Below are positions 56,558-64,000 of a stretch of 64,000 bases of DNA, one piece after another. Source of the stretch: Winogradskya humida (GTDB taxonomy: Bacteria; Actinomycetota; Actinomycetes; Mycobacteriales; Micromonosporaceae); NCBI RefSeq assembly GCF_016862215.1, contig NZ_BOMN01000122.1:1-64000 (forward strand). The letters run 5' to 3'. The notes below the pieces were generated by a model, which did no database searches, was not told the origin of the DNA, and saw only the letters and a list, made by a program, of their open reading frames with translations. The first letter of the stretch is position 1. Each line of letters opens with the position of its first letter. Position numbers and translations under genes: made by a program.

Positions 56558-58977
56558 GTGCGGAGCACCTCCGGGTCGAGGAAGCGTTTCGGGTCCACGT
56601 CGGCGGTGGTGGTGACCGTGAACGTGTGGCTCTCGCCGGGGAGCAGGTCGATGAGCAGGTCGTCGACGACGGCGTCGGGGGCGACCCGGTCGGCGAGCAG
56701 CGCGATGTCGTGGGCGAACGAGGACGCGGTCACGGTGACCGAGTATCCGCCTTCGGCCGCGGCTGCGGTGGCGGACAGCGCGTTCGGGTCGTAGGCGATC
56801 GCGAAGTCCTCGGCGGACAGGTGGGTGGCGCGAAGACCGTCCGCGTCGGCGACGATGAGGTCGGAAAGGGCCGCGGAAGCCACCTGAACAGATCGCGGCG
56901 GCACCAACACCTCAACCCGCTCATCCGCGTGCACCACCCCGGCGAAGTCCGCGTGGCGTAAACGAACAGAGGCGGGCCACGGGGTGTCGGTGTCATTGAC
57001 CACCGCGAGCACGGGTACGCCGTCCCGCTGCACAAATCCGAGCAGTCGCGGGGCGTACGCGCGGCGCAGCGCATACCACGCCGGTTTGCGCCGCCCGGAC
57101 CCGTCGACGACCGCCCACGAGGTCACCGGCCAGCAGTCGTTGAGCTGCCACAGGATGCTGCCCATCGTGCGGGGGGCGTGGGAGCGCAGATGCTGGACGG
57201 CGTACGTGGTGGCGCGGGCCTGATTGAGCTGGGTCGCCCAGTGCCAGTCGGCGAAGTCCCCGGGCACCCGCGCGTGGTGTGCCAGGCCCCGGTTGAGTTT
57301 CCCGTTGCCGTCGGCGGCCTTCTGGTGCAGCAGGAACGCAGGTGATTCCTGATGCAGATCCTCGTCGGAAAGAGCCGCGGTCAGCGTCGACCACGTAGGT
57401 GGTGCCTGCCAGCCGAACTCCGAGCAGAACCGCGGGACGTTGCGGTCGTGCCAGGTGTAGTCCTCGCGGTTCCAGGCGTCCCACTCGTGCCGGGTGCCGT
57501 GCGCGGCGTCGTTGGGGTGCACCACTTCCGGGTCGAAGCCGGGGCTCGACGGGCTGCCGGGGTGGTACGGCCGGGTCGGGTCCAGCTCGGCCAGCAGCGC
57601 CGGGAAGTCCTCGTAGTAGTAGCGCGCACCCCACGTCGCATCGCCGAGCCGGCTCTTCCAGTTCCAGTCCTCGTGACCCCAGATGTTCTCGTTGCCGCCG
57701 TTCCAGATCGCGAGCGACGCGTGCGAGCTGAGCCGCACGATGTTGTCCCGGGCCTCGGCGAGGATCTCCGTGCGCAGCGGCTCCTCCTCGGCGTACGCCG
57801 CGCAGGCCAGCAGGAAGTCCTGCCAGACCAGGATGCCGCGCTCGTCGCAGACGTCGTAGAAGTCGTCGGCCTCGTAGATGCCGCCGCCCCAGATCCGCAG
57901 CAGGTTGGCATTGGCCTCGACCGCCCGATCGACGGCCGCCGCGTAGTCCGCGCGGGTCAGGCGGGTCAGCAGGTGATCCTCGGGAATCCAGTTGAGCCCC
58001 TTCACGAACACCGGCTGCCCGTTGACCACCAGCGCGAACCGGGTGCCGTCGGCGTCCGGCGTCTCGTCCAGGCGCACAGACCGGAAACCGACCTTCCTGG
58101 AGTACGCGTCCAGAGCCCCACCATCCCCGTCGTGCAACTCGACCGTCACGGTGGACAGGGGCTGAGCGCCGTACCCCGCGGGCCACCACACCTCCGCGTC
58201 CGGGACGGCCACCTCCACCACGCCCTCGTCAGCGTCCGCCGCCAGCCGCAGAGTGACCGCGGGCCGATCGCCGGCAGTGACGGAAACAAGCAACTCACCC
58301 GCCGCCCCGAACCCGGAACGCTCAACGGAAACGTGCACAGCGAGCCGCCCCGTACGCCCGTCGTCGTCCAGCGTGGCGAGCGGCCGCACCTCGGCGAGCC
58401 GCGCCACCCGCCAGCGCTCCAGCCGCACGGGCCGCCAGATCCCCGCGGTCTGCAGGTCGGGCCCCCAGTCCCAGCCGAAACTGCACGCCATCTTCCGCAC
58501 GGCGTTGAAAGGATGACCGTACGCCCGGGGCCGCTCCCCCAACTGCCGCTGCATCTGCTCCGCGTAGTTCAGCGCCGACGTGAACCGAACCGTCAACGGC
58601 ACCGCAGCCCCGGTGATCAGCCGGCGAACATCGAAGCGGTACCCCCGGTGCATGTTCGCTGTCCGTCCGAGCAGCGTGTTGTCCATCTCGACGGCCGCCA
58701 CGGTGTCCAACCCGTCAAAAACCAGATCGATCCGCTCATCCGCCGCCGCGGGCGTAGCCGTCACGGTCGTGTCGTAACGCCACGAGGCGCGGTGCGCCCA
58801 GACCAGCTCCGCCTCGTTCATCCCGTCGTAGGGGTCAGGGATGAGACCGGCCGCGAGCAGATCCGTGTGTACGGTCCCCGGCACCGCAGCCGGCACGGTC
58901 ACCCCGGTTATCCCGGCGGGCACCGGCCCCCCGTCCGCCCGCAGCGTCCACCCCTCGTGCAGGTCGGTTCGGATCAT
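56542..58977 (-). CDS. GH2 beta-mannosidase
   Basis: An 811-residue glycoside hydrolase family 2 enzyme that removes terminal mannose from beta-manno-oligosaccharides. Jelly-roll N-domain, then WDWGPDLQTAGIWRPVRLE, the TIM barrel with acid/base Glu430 in WNGGNENIWG and nucleophile Glu520 in RFCSEFGWQ, and a C-terminal beta domain. No signal peptide, so it acts on imported sugars. ATG 58977 has GGAG nine bases upstream; the longer frame crosses the operator region. Confidence 0.9.
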   Translation of the reverse strand: MIRTDLHEGWTLRADGGPVPAGITGVTVPAAVPGTVHTDLLAAGLIPDPYDGMNEAELVWAHRASWRYDTTVTATPAAADERIDLVFDGLDTVAAVEMDNTLLGRTANMHRGYRFDVRRLITGAAVPLTVRFTSALNYAEQMQRQLGERPRAYGHPFNAVRKMACSFGWDWGPDLQTAGIWRPVRLERWRVARLAEVRPLATLDDDGRTGRLAVHVSVERSGFGAAGELLVSVTAGDRPAVTLRLAADADEGVVEVAVPDAEVWWPAGYGAQPLSTVTVELHDGDGGALDAYSRKVGFRSVRLDETPDADGTRFALVVNGQPVFVKGLNWIPEDHLLTRLTRADYAAAVDRAVEANANLLRIWGGGIYEADDFYDVCDERGILVWQDFLLACAAYAEEEPLRTEILAEARDNIVRLSSHASLAIWNGGNENIWGHEDWNWKSRLGDATWGARYYYEDFPALLAELDPTRPYHPGSPSSPGFDPEVVHPNDAAHGTRHEWDAWNREDYTWHDRNVPRFCSEFGWQAPPTWSTLTAALSDEDLHQESPAFLLHQKAADGNGKLNRGLAHHARVPGDFADWHWATQLNQARATTYAVQHLRSHAPRTMGSILWQLNDCWPVTSWAVVDGSGRRKPAWYALRRAYAPRLLGFVQRDGVPVLAVVNDTDTPWPASVRLRHADFAGVVHADERVEVLVPPRSVQVASAALSDLIVADADGLRATHLSAEDFAIAYDPNALSATAAAAEGGYSVTVTASSFAHDIALLADRVAPDAVVDDLLIDLLPGESHTFTVTTTADVDPKRFLDPEVLRTCLTA

Positions 58978-58992
58978 GTCGGATCGCTCCTG

Positions 58993-59029
58993 TCGGTAAG
59001 GGACCGATAACATTCTTAAGCAACTGAAG
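58993..59029. promoter_or_regulatory. Paired 15-bp inverted repeats in the mannosidase/galactosidase promoter region
   Basis: TCGGTAAGGGACCGA (58993-59007, perfect arms, 5-base spacer) and CTTAAGCAACTGAAG (59015-59029, one mismatch, 5-base spacer) have centres 22 bp apart, about two helical turns, between the divergent genes. The second resembles ROK-type operators. A ROK regulator is encoded at 61292. Confidence 0.55.
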
Positions 59030-59069
59030 TTTCTCGTCAACGCCCGTCACCGACCAGCCAGGGGGCACC

Positions 59070-61295
59070 ATGTCGCGCTTCATCCACCTGACTGCGGCCG
59101 GGGTGAGCGTGCTGCTCGACTGCGGCGGCCCCGGCCTCCCTGAGATCGTGCACTGGGGAGCCGCCCTGGGTGCGGCAACCCCGGAACAGCTCGCCGGCCT
59201 CGCCCTCGCCGCGGCACCCCAGCCGATCGGCTTCTCGATCGACGGCGCCCCGCCCGTGTCCATCATCCCCGAGCAGTCCTCGGGCTGGCTGGGCCGCCCG
59301 GGCCTCTCCGGCCACCGCGACGGCCGCGCCTGGTCCCCGCACTTCACCGTCACCGACCTGAGCACCGAAGGCGGCCGGGTATCAGTCGAGGCAGCTGACG
59401 AAACCGCGGCGTTGCACCTTCAGCTGGAGCTCGAGCTGCACCCCAGCGGCGTCCTCCGCACCCGGGCGACCCTGACCAGCACCACCCCGGGCACCTACTG
59501 GCTGGACGATCTCCTGCTCTTCCTCCCGGTCCCCGAGACCACGACGGAACTGCTCGACTTCACCGGCCACCACCTCAAGGAACGCTCCCCCCAGCGCACA
59601 CCCTTCTCCCACGGCCTGCGCATGCGCGAGAACCGCACCGGCCGCACCGGCTACGACTCGGCGTACCTCCTCTGCGCGGGCACCCCCGGTTTCGCCAGCC
59701 GCACCGGCCAGGTCTGGGGCATCCACACCGCATTCTCCGGCGGCGCCCGCACCCTCGCCGAGCGCACCTATCACGGCCGTTCCGCGCTCGGCGGCGGCGA
59801 GTTGCTGCTTCCCGGCGAGATCGGTCTGGCCGAAGGCGACTCGTACACCACGCCCTGGCTCTACGGCTGCCACAGCGACACCGGCCTCGACGGCATCTCC
59901 GGCCGCTTCCACACGATGCTGCGCGCCCGCCCCCAGCACCCGCGCACCCCACGCCCGGTGGTCGTGAACACCTGGGAAGCGGTCTACTTCGATCACGACC
60001 TCGACCGCCTGACCGAGCTGGCGCAGCGGGCGGCGGAGGTCGGCGCGGAGCGGTTCGTACTCGACGACGGCTGGTTCGGGTCCCGCCGCGACGACACCTC
60101 CGGGCTCGGGGACTGGACGGTCTCCCACGACGTGTGGCCGGACGGGTTGCGGCCGCTGATCGACGTGGTGCGCGGGCTGGGGATGGAGTTCGGGCTGTGG
60201 GTCGAGCCCGAGATGGTCAACCCCGACTCCGACCTGGCCCGCGCGCACCCGGACTGGATGATGGCGGCGGGTGACCGGCTACCCCCACCGGCGCGGTCCC
60301 AGCAGGTGCTCGATCTCGCCAACCCCGGGGCGTACGAGTACATCCGGGATCACCTCGCAGCGCTGTTGCGGGACAACGACATCGCGTACCTCAAATGGGA
60401 TCACAACCGCGACCTCGTCGACGCCGGGCATCCGCACAGCGGGCGGCCCGGGGTGCACGACCAGACCCTTGCGCTCTACCGGCTGCTGGACGAGCTGCGG
60501 GCCGCATTTCCGCACGTCGAGATCGAGTCGTGCTCGTCGGGTGGCGGGCGGGTGGATCTGGAGATCCTGGCGCGTACGGATCGGGTGTGGGCCTCGGACT
60601 GTATCGACGCGCACGAGCGGCTCGCGATCCAGCGGTGGACGAGTCTGCTCGTACCGCTGGAACTGATCGGGTCGCACGTGGGCGCCGAGCGTTCGCACAC
60701 GACCCGCCGGGCGTTGCCGCTGGACATGCGGGCGGGATCGGCGATCTGGGGTCATTTCGGGATCGAGTGGGATCTGACCCGCGCGGAACCGGCGGAGCGG
60801 GAGCGGCTGGCCGGGTGGGTGGCGCTGTACAAGGAGGTGCGCGGTCTGCTGCACAGCGGGGTTCTGGTGCACGCGGATCTGGCCGATCCGGCGTACGCCG
60901 TGACAGGTGTGGTGGCGGCGGACCGGTCGGACGCGCTCTACGCGATCATCGCGTCGGCGACCAGCGACTCGTACCCGCCGGGGATCGCGGGTCTGCCGGG
61001 GCTCGACCCGGACCTGGAGTACCACGTGCGGCCGCAGCCTCCCGGTGATGTCCCGGACGGGAACGCCGCGGCGTGGGGTGCGGCACTTCCCTGGTGTACG
61101 CCGCGAGGGGTGACGCTGACCGGTCGTATGCTGGGCGCCGCCGGCCTGCGGATGCCGGTTCTCTATCCCGATCGCGTCCTGCTCGTGCGGGTGACGGCGA
61201 CAGACAGGGTGACGGCGACAGACAGGGTGACAGCGGCAGACAGGGTGACAGCGGCAGACAGGGTGACGGCGACAGACGGGACGGTGGCCGCGTGA
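59070..61295 (+). CDS. GH36 alpha-galactosidase
   Basis: A 741-residue family 36 alpha-galactosidase. FVLDDGWFG, LWVEPEMVNPDSDLARAHPDW, nucleophile Asp444 in YLKWDHNRD, ESCSSGGGRVD and acid/base Asp510 in WASDCIDAHERL follow the family order. No signal peptide, so cytosolic. It removes galactose side chains from imported oligosaccharides. The last about 33 residues are an RVTATD/RVTAAD repeat from an 18-bp DNA repeat and are unlikely to be part of the fold. Confidence 0.9.
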   Translation: MSRFIHLTAAGVSVLLDCGGPGLPEIVHWGAALGAATPEQLAGLALAAAPQPIGFSIDGAPPVSIIPEQSSGWLGRPGLSGHRDGRAWSPHFTVTDLSTEGGRVSVEAADETAALHLQLELELHPSGVLRTRATLTSTTPGTYWLDDLLLFLPVPETTTELLDFTGHHLKERSPQRTPFSHGLRMRENRTGRTGYDSAYLLCAGTPGFASRTGQVWGIHTAFSGGARTLAERTYHGRSALGGGELLLPGEIGLAEGDSYTTPWLYGCHSDTGLDGISGRFHTMLRARPQHPRTPRPVVVNTWEAVYFDHDLDRLTELAQRAAEVGAERFVLDDGWFGSRRDDTSGLGDWTVSHDVWPDGLRPLIDVVRGLGMEFGLWVEPEMVNPDSDLARAHPDWMMAAGDRLPPPARSQQVLDLANPGAYEYIRDHLAALLRDNDIAYLKWDHNRDLVDAGHPHSGRPGVHDQTLALYRLLDELRAAFPHVEIESCSSGGGRVDLEILARTDRVWASDCIDAHERLAIQRWTSLLVPLELIGSHVGAERSHTTRRALPLDMRAGSAIWGHFGIEWDLTRAEPAERERLAGWVALYKEVRGLLHSGVLVHADLADPAYAVTGVVAADRSDALYAIIASATSDSYPPGIAGLPGLDPDLEYHVRPQPPGDVPDGNAAAWGAALPWCTPRGVTLTGRMLGAAGLRMPVLYPDRVLLVRVTATDRVTATDRVTAADRVTAADRVTATDGTVAA
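61191..61280. repeat. 18-bp x5 tandem repeat at the GH36 3' end
   Basis: Five units based on gtgacggcgacagacagg, ending 11 bases before the ROK start codon. The period is divisible by three, so the frame is kept. Confidence 0.95.
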
Positions 61296-62452
61296 GTGAC
61301 GCCGCGGTGCGACCACGCCGCCGGGGTGCCCGGGAGCGCGTCCTGGACGCGATCCGGGCCGCCGAGCCGCTGAGCCGGGTCGAGCTGGCCACGATGACCG
61401 GGCTCACCGAGGCGGCCGTGTCGATGACCGTCCGGCGGCTGCTCGACGAGGGCATCGTGGTGGAGTCCGGGCTGGCGCCGACCGCCGGGAAGCCACGCCG
61501 GCTGCTGCGCCTCGATCCGGCCGCCCGCATCGCCGTGGGTGTCTACCTCGACGAGGACACCACGACCTACGTGCTCACCGGGCAGACCGGCGGGGTGCTG
61601 TCCCGCCTGGCCCGCCCGGCGCCCGGCTCCGCGGACCCGGAAACCCTGAGCCGCCAGGTGCTCGCCGACGTGGAGCTGCTCTTCACCGGCGCCGGGGTGG
61701 AACGCGAGCGCTGCCTGGGGGTCGGGGTGGTCTGGCCGGGACCGCCGGGTGCCACCGCCCAAGATTTGGGTACGCGTCTCAGCGCCGCGACCGGCTGGCC
61801 CGTCCTCGTGGAGAACGACGCGACGGCGGCGGCCGTGGGTGAGTACTGGGTGGCCCGGGTCGGCCCGGAGCAGGGGTTCGCGGCGCTCTACATGGGCAGC
61901 GGCATCGGCGCGGGGATCGTGCTGGAGGGCCGGGCCATGCGCGGCGGCCGCGGCAACGCCGGCGAGTTCGGCCACGTGTGCGTCCAGGTCGACGGGCCGG
62001 AATGCGTGTGCGGCAGCCGCGGCTGTCTCGAAGCCCTCGCCGGGCCGCGGACCGTGGTCGCCGCCGCGCTCGCCGACCCGGTCGCGGTGGCCGAGGCGGG
62101 TCTCGACCCCGCCGAGCCGCGCCGCAGTGTCATCGCGGATTTCGCCGCTGTGGCCCGGGCAGCGCGCGCCGACGCACCGCGTTGCCGGGCGCTGCTGGAG
62201 GATTCCGCGCGATACGTTGCCGCGGCAGCGGAATCCGTGCTCAACCTGCTCGACATCGATCTGGTCGTGCTGACCGGGCCGGGCTTCGCGGCGGCGTCCT
62301 TTGTGTACGGACCAGCCATCATGCGCCGGGTCGCGGTCGCGGATCGCCTTACCTGGCAGCGATCCGTGACCGTGACCGTCTCACTGGCGGCCGCCACGGC
62401 CTCGGCAACCGGCGCGGCGGCCCTGGTGCTGCAATCACACCTGAGCCGCTGA
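61292..62452 (+). CDS. ROK-family sugar-responsive regulator
   Basis: A 386-residue ROK repressor: N-terminal winged helix (LSRVELATMTGLTEAAVSMT), ATP/sugar-kinase-like domain with NDATAAAVGEYW, GSGIGAGIVLEGRAMRG and the zinc signature GHVCV plus CVCGSRGCLEAL. The GTG start overlaps the galactosidase stop. It probably controls the divergent glycosidase promoters through the inverted repeats at 58993-59029. Confidence 0.88.
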   Translation: MSDAAVRPRRRGARERVLDAIRAAEPLSRVELATMTGLTEAAVSMTVRRLLDEGIVVESGLAPTAGKPRRLLRLDPAARIAVGVYLDEDTTTYVLTGQTGGVLSRLARPAPGSADPETLSRQVLADVELLFTGAGVERERCLGVGVVWPGPPGATAQDLGTRLSAATGWPVLVENDATAAAVGEYWVARVGPEQGFAALYMGSGIGAGIVLEGRAMRGGRGNAGEFGHVCVQVDGPECVCGSRGCLEALAGPRTVVAAALADPVAVAEAGLDPAEPRRSVIADFAAVARAARADAPRCRALLEDSARYVAAAAESVLNLLDIDLVVLTGPGFAAASFVYGPAIMRRVAVADRLTWQRSVTVTVSLAAATASATGAAALVLQSHLSR

Positions 62453-62460
62453 CCGAAAGA

Positions 62461-62525
62461 CGCCGCCGGCCGGAAGGCGCCGCCGGCCGGAAGGCGCCGC
62501 CGGCCGGAGGACGCCGCCGGCCGGG
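62461..62525. repeat. 17-bp x3.8 GC-rich tandem repeat between convergent genes
   Basis: Units of cgccgccggccggaagg begin at 62461, 62478 and 62495, with a partial copy at 62512. Each holds the palindrome CCGGCCGG and can form strong hairpins, so it may act as a terminator between the ROK gene and the convergent ATPase genes. Confidence 0.9.
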
Positions 62526-62564
62526 TGCTGAGAGGTCACAGCTCAGCCGCTGACGGCGTACACA

Positions 62565-63347
62565 TCAGGGTTGCAGGTTCTTGATCCGGCGCTCGGGGTT
62601 GGGTGCGGCCTCGGCCAGCAGCTTGGTGTATTCGTGGCGGGGGTTGATGATGACGTCGTCGGCGGGGCCGCGTTCGACGATGCGGCCCTGGTACATCACG
62701 AGGATGTCGTCCGAGAAGTGCCGCGCGGTGGCGAGGTCGTGGGTGATGTAGAGGACGGCGAGCTGCTCCTCGCGTTGCAGGTCGGCCAGCAGGTTCAGCA
62801 CGCCGAGCCGGATCGAGACGTCCAACATGGACACCGGCTCGTCGGCGATGAGGATTCCCGGTTCGGGGGCGAGCGCGCGGGCGATGGCGACGCGTTGCCG
62901 CTGACCGCCGGAGAGCTCGTGCGGGCGGCGTCGTGCGACCTCCTCTGCGGGGGTCAGCCGGACCCTTTCGAGCAGGTGCAGCACGCGTTCGCGTACCTGT
63001 GGGCCCGTCAGCTCGCGATGATGCAACCGGACCGGGCGTTCCAGATGATGACCGACGCTGTGAAAGGGATTCAGGGAAGCATAGGGATCCTGAAAGACCA
63101 TCTGCACGGTACGCCGATAGGCCGCAGCCGCAGCCCCCCGCCGCGCAACGGGCTCGCCGTCGACGAGGATCTGCCCGGACGTGGGCCGTTCGAGCTGGAG
63201 CAGCAGCTTGGCGATCGTCGACTTGCCGCTGCCGCTCTGCCCGACGAGGGCCGTGGTGCGCCCGGGTTCCAGGGTGAAGCTGACGTCGTCGACGGCCACG
63301 AACTTGCGGTACCTCTTGCCGAGGCCGCGAGCCTCTACTGTGGTCAC
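62565..63347 (-). CDS. Opp/Dpp-type ABC ATPase (DppF-like)
   Basis: A 260-residue ATPase: Walker A GQSGSGKSTI, QMVFQDPYASLNPFHSVGHH, signature LSGGQRQRVAIARAL, Walker B ILIADEPVSMLDV, H-loop YITHDLATARHFS and RHEYTKLLAEA. GTG start overlaps the upstream ATPase stop. Given the glycosidases next door, the importer may carry manno-oligosaccharides, as some Opp-type systems do; this is inference. Confidence 0.88.
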   Translation of the reverse strand: MTTVEARGLGKRYRKFVAVDDVSFTLEPGRTTALVGQSGSGKSTIAKLLLQLERPTSGQILVDGEPVARRGAAAAAYRRTVQMVFQDPYASLNPFHSVGHHLERPVRLHHRELTGPQVRERVLHLLERVRLTPAEEVARRRPHELSGGQRQRVAIARALAPEPGILIADEPVSMLDVSIRLGVLNLLADLQREEQLAVLYITHDLATARHFSDDILVMYQGRIVERGPADDVIINPRHEYTKLLAEAAPNPERRIKNLQP

Positions 63348-64000
63348 GAGACTGTCCCCCGCACGAAGGAACCCCGGTCCCCGGTGAGACTGGGGAAGGA
63401 CGCCAGCAGTTTCTTGGTGTATTCGTGACGCGGCTCGGTGTAGAGCTGCAACGCACCGGCAAGCTCGACGATCTCGCCGGCGCGCATGACCGCGATCCGG
63501 TCGCTGATCTCCAGCAGCAGCGGCAGGTCGTGGGTGATGAAGATGACCGCGAAGCCGAGCTCGTCGCGCAGCCGGGTGAGCTCCCGCAGGATCTCGCGCT
63601 GCACCACCACGTCGAGCGCGGTCGTCGGCTCATCCATGATCATGACCTGGGGTTCCAGGGCCATCGCCATCGCGATCATCACCCGCTGCCGCATGCCCCC
63701 GGACAGCTCGTGCGGATACGCCGACAGCCGCGATCGGTCCACGCCGACCCGTTCGAGCAGGTCCCCGCAGCGCCGGCGGCGTTCCTTCCTGTTCATCTTC
63801 GGCCGGTGCGTCGTGAAGATGTCCTCGATCTGGTCGCGGATCGAGATGACCGGGTTCAGGGAGTTCATGGCCCCCTGGAAAACCATCGAGATCGTGTCCC
63901 ATCGGTACGCCCGGAGCTGCTCGGCGCCGAGTTCGTTCCAGTCGACGGGTGCACCGTCGCGAGGGTGGAACACCGCGCGTCCCGAGACGATGGACGCCGG
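63344..64000 (-). CDS. Opp/Dpp-type ABC ATPase (DppD-like), 5' end outside the window
   Basis: The last 218 residues of a DppD-like ATPase; the Walker A and start lie beyond 64000. Visible are SMVFQGAMNSLNPVISIRDQ, signature LSGGMRQRVMIAMAM, Walker B VMIMDEPTTALDV, H-loop FITHDLPLLLEIS and RHEYTKKLLASFP. The permeases and binding protein of this importer should lie further to the right. Confidence 0.87.
   Translation of the reverse strand, partial: PASIVSGRAVFHPRDGAPVDWNELGAEQLRAYRWDTISMVFQGAMNSLNPVISIRDQIEDIFTTHRPKMNRKERRRRCGDLLERVGVDRSRLSAYPHELSGGMRQRVMIAMAMALEPQVMIMDEPTTALDVVVQREILRELTRLRDELGFAVIFITHDLPLLLEISDRIAVMRAGEIVELAGALQLYTEPRHEYTKKLLASFPSLTGDRGSFVRGTVS

Noticed and set aside
62461-62525. 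CRISPR-like array
   Set aside because: Units are 17 bp, directly adjacent with no spacers, and no cas genes are present.

Overview
The window looks like chromosomal DNA of a high-GC actinomycete. Evidence is the very high GC content, many GTG starts, dense ATGA/GTGA stop-start overlaps and several probable leaderless genes. A filamentous or Micromonosporaceae-type host (Actinoplanes-like) is my inference, not something the sequence proves. I see no rRNA, tRNA, CRISPR array, phage or transposase.

About the first 45 kb is a sulfur- and amine-scavenging island. Operon A (13839 down to 56, minus) holds a family-5 binding protein, two Dpp-type permeases, a double-ATPase, two DszA/NtaA-type flavin monooxygenases, an SfnB-type dehydrogenase, two aldo/keto reductases, two more LLM monooxygenases and a nitroreductase-family flavoprotein. 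A divergent SsuD-like monooxygenase (13939) shares its promoter region. Operon B (21658 down to 15001, minus) is a ThiY/SsuA-like importer with a cytosolic THI5/NMT1-like protein, a rhodanese-PPOX fusion, a small P-loop kinase and another DszA-type monooxygenase. Operon C (21774-25352, plus) encodes an ornithine-cyclodeaminase-like protein, a histidine-ammonia-lyase homologue and a saccharopine-dehydrogenase-like protein. A second ammonia-lyase homologue (25563-27017, minus) is divergent from an OpuC-type quaternary-ammonium importer (27060-30278). Both lyase homologues lack the residues that form the MIO cofactor. Next come ssuBAC (32817 down to 30282), an SsuE-like FMN reductase (37520), a DUF1684 gene with a second complete Dpp-type importer (38201-43696), and a second SsuD-like monooxygenase (43808).

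Two features tie the island together. A 17-bp operator-like element, CCTA-N9-TAGG, occurs in the promoter regions of ssuB, the DUF1684/ABC operon and the 43808 monooxygenase, with a one-mismatch copy between operon A and the 13939 gene. The operon A proteins are also almost free of sulfur amino acids: by hand count, one Cys and 14 internal Met in about 4,580 residues. Inside the island (33183-37464) sits an apparently separate biosynthetic cassette: a 2-oxoglutarate oxygenase, a non-actinobacterial-looking ArgG, a formyltransferase and an APC transporter.

The right third is ordinary accessory chromosome. It has two decayed gene fragments (45045-45845), small conserved genes, a 1,576-residue kinase/ATPase/GAF/GGDEF protein, a MmyB-type regulator beside a zinc alcohol dehydrogenase, a cyclase-family hydrolase and a DUF1963 protein. 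It ends in a galactomannan-type glycoside locus: beta-mannosidase plus an HTH-less LacI-like protein, divergent from alpha-galactosidase plus a ROK regulator, followed by Opp-type ATPases that run off the edge.
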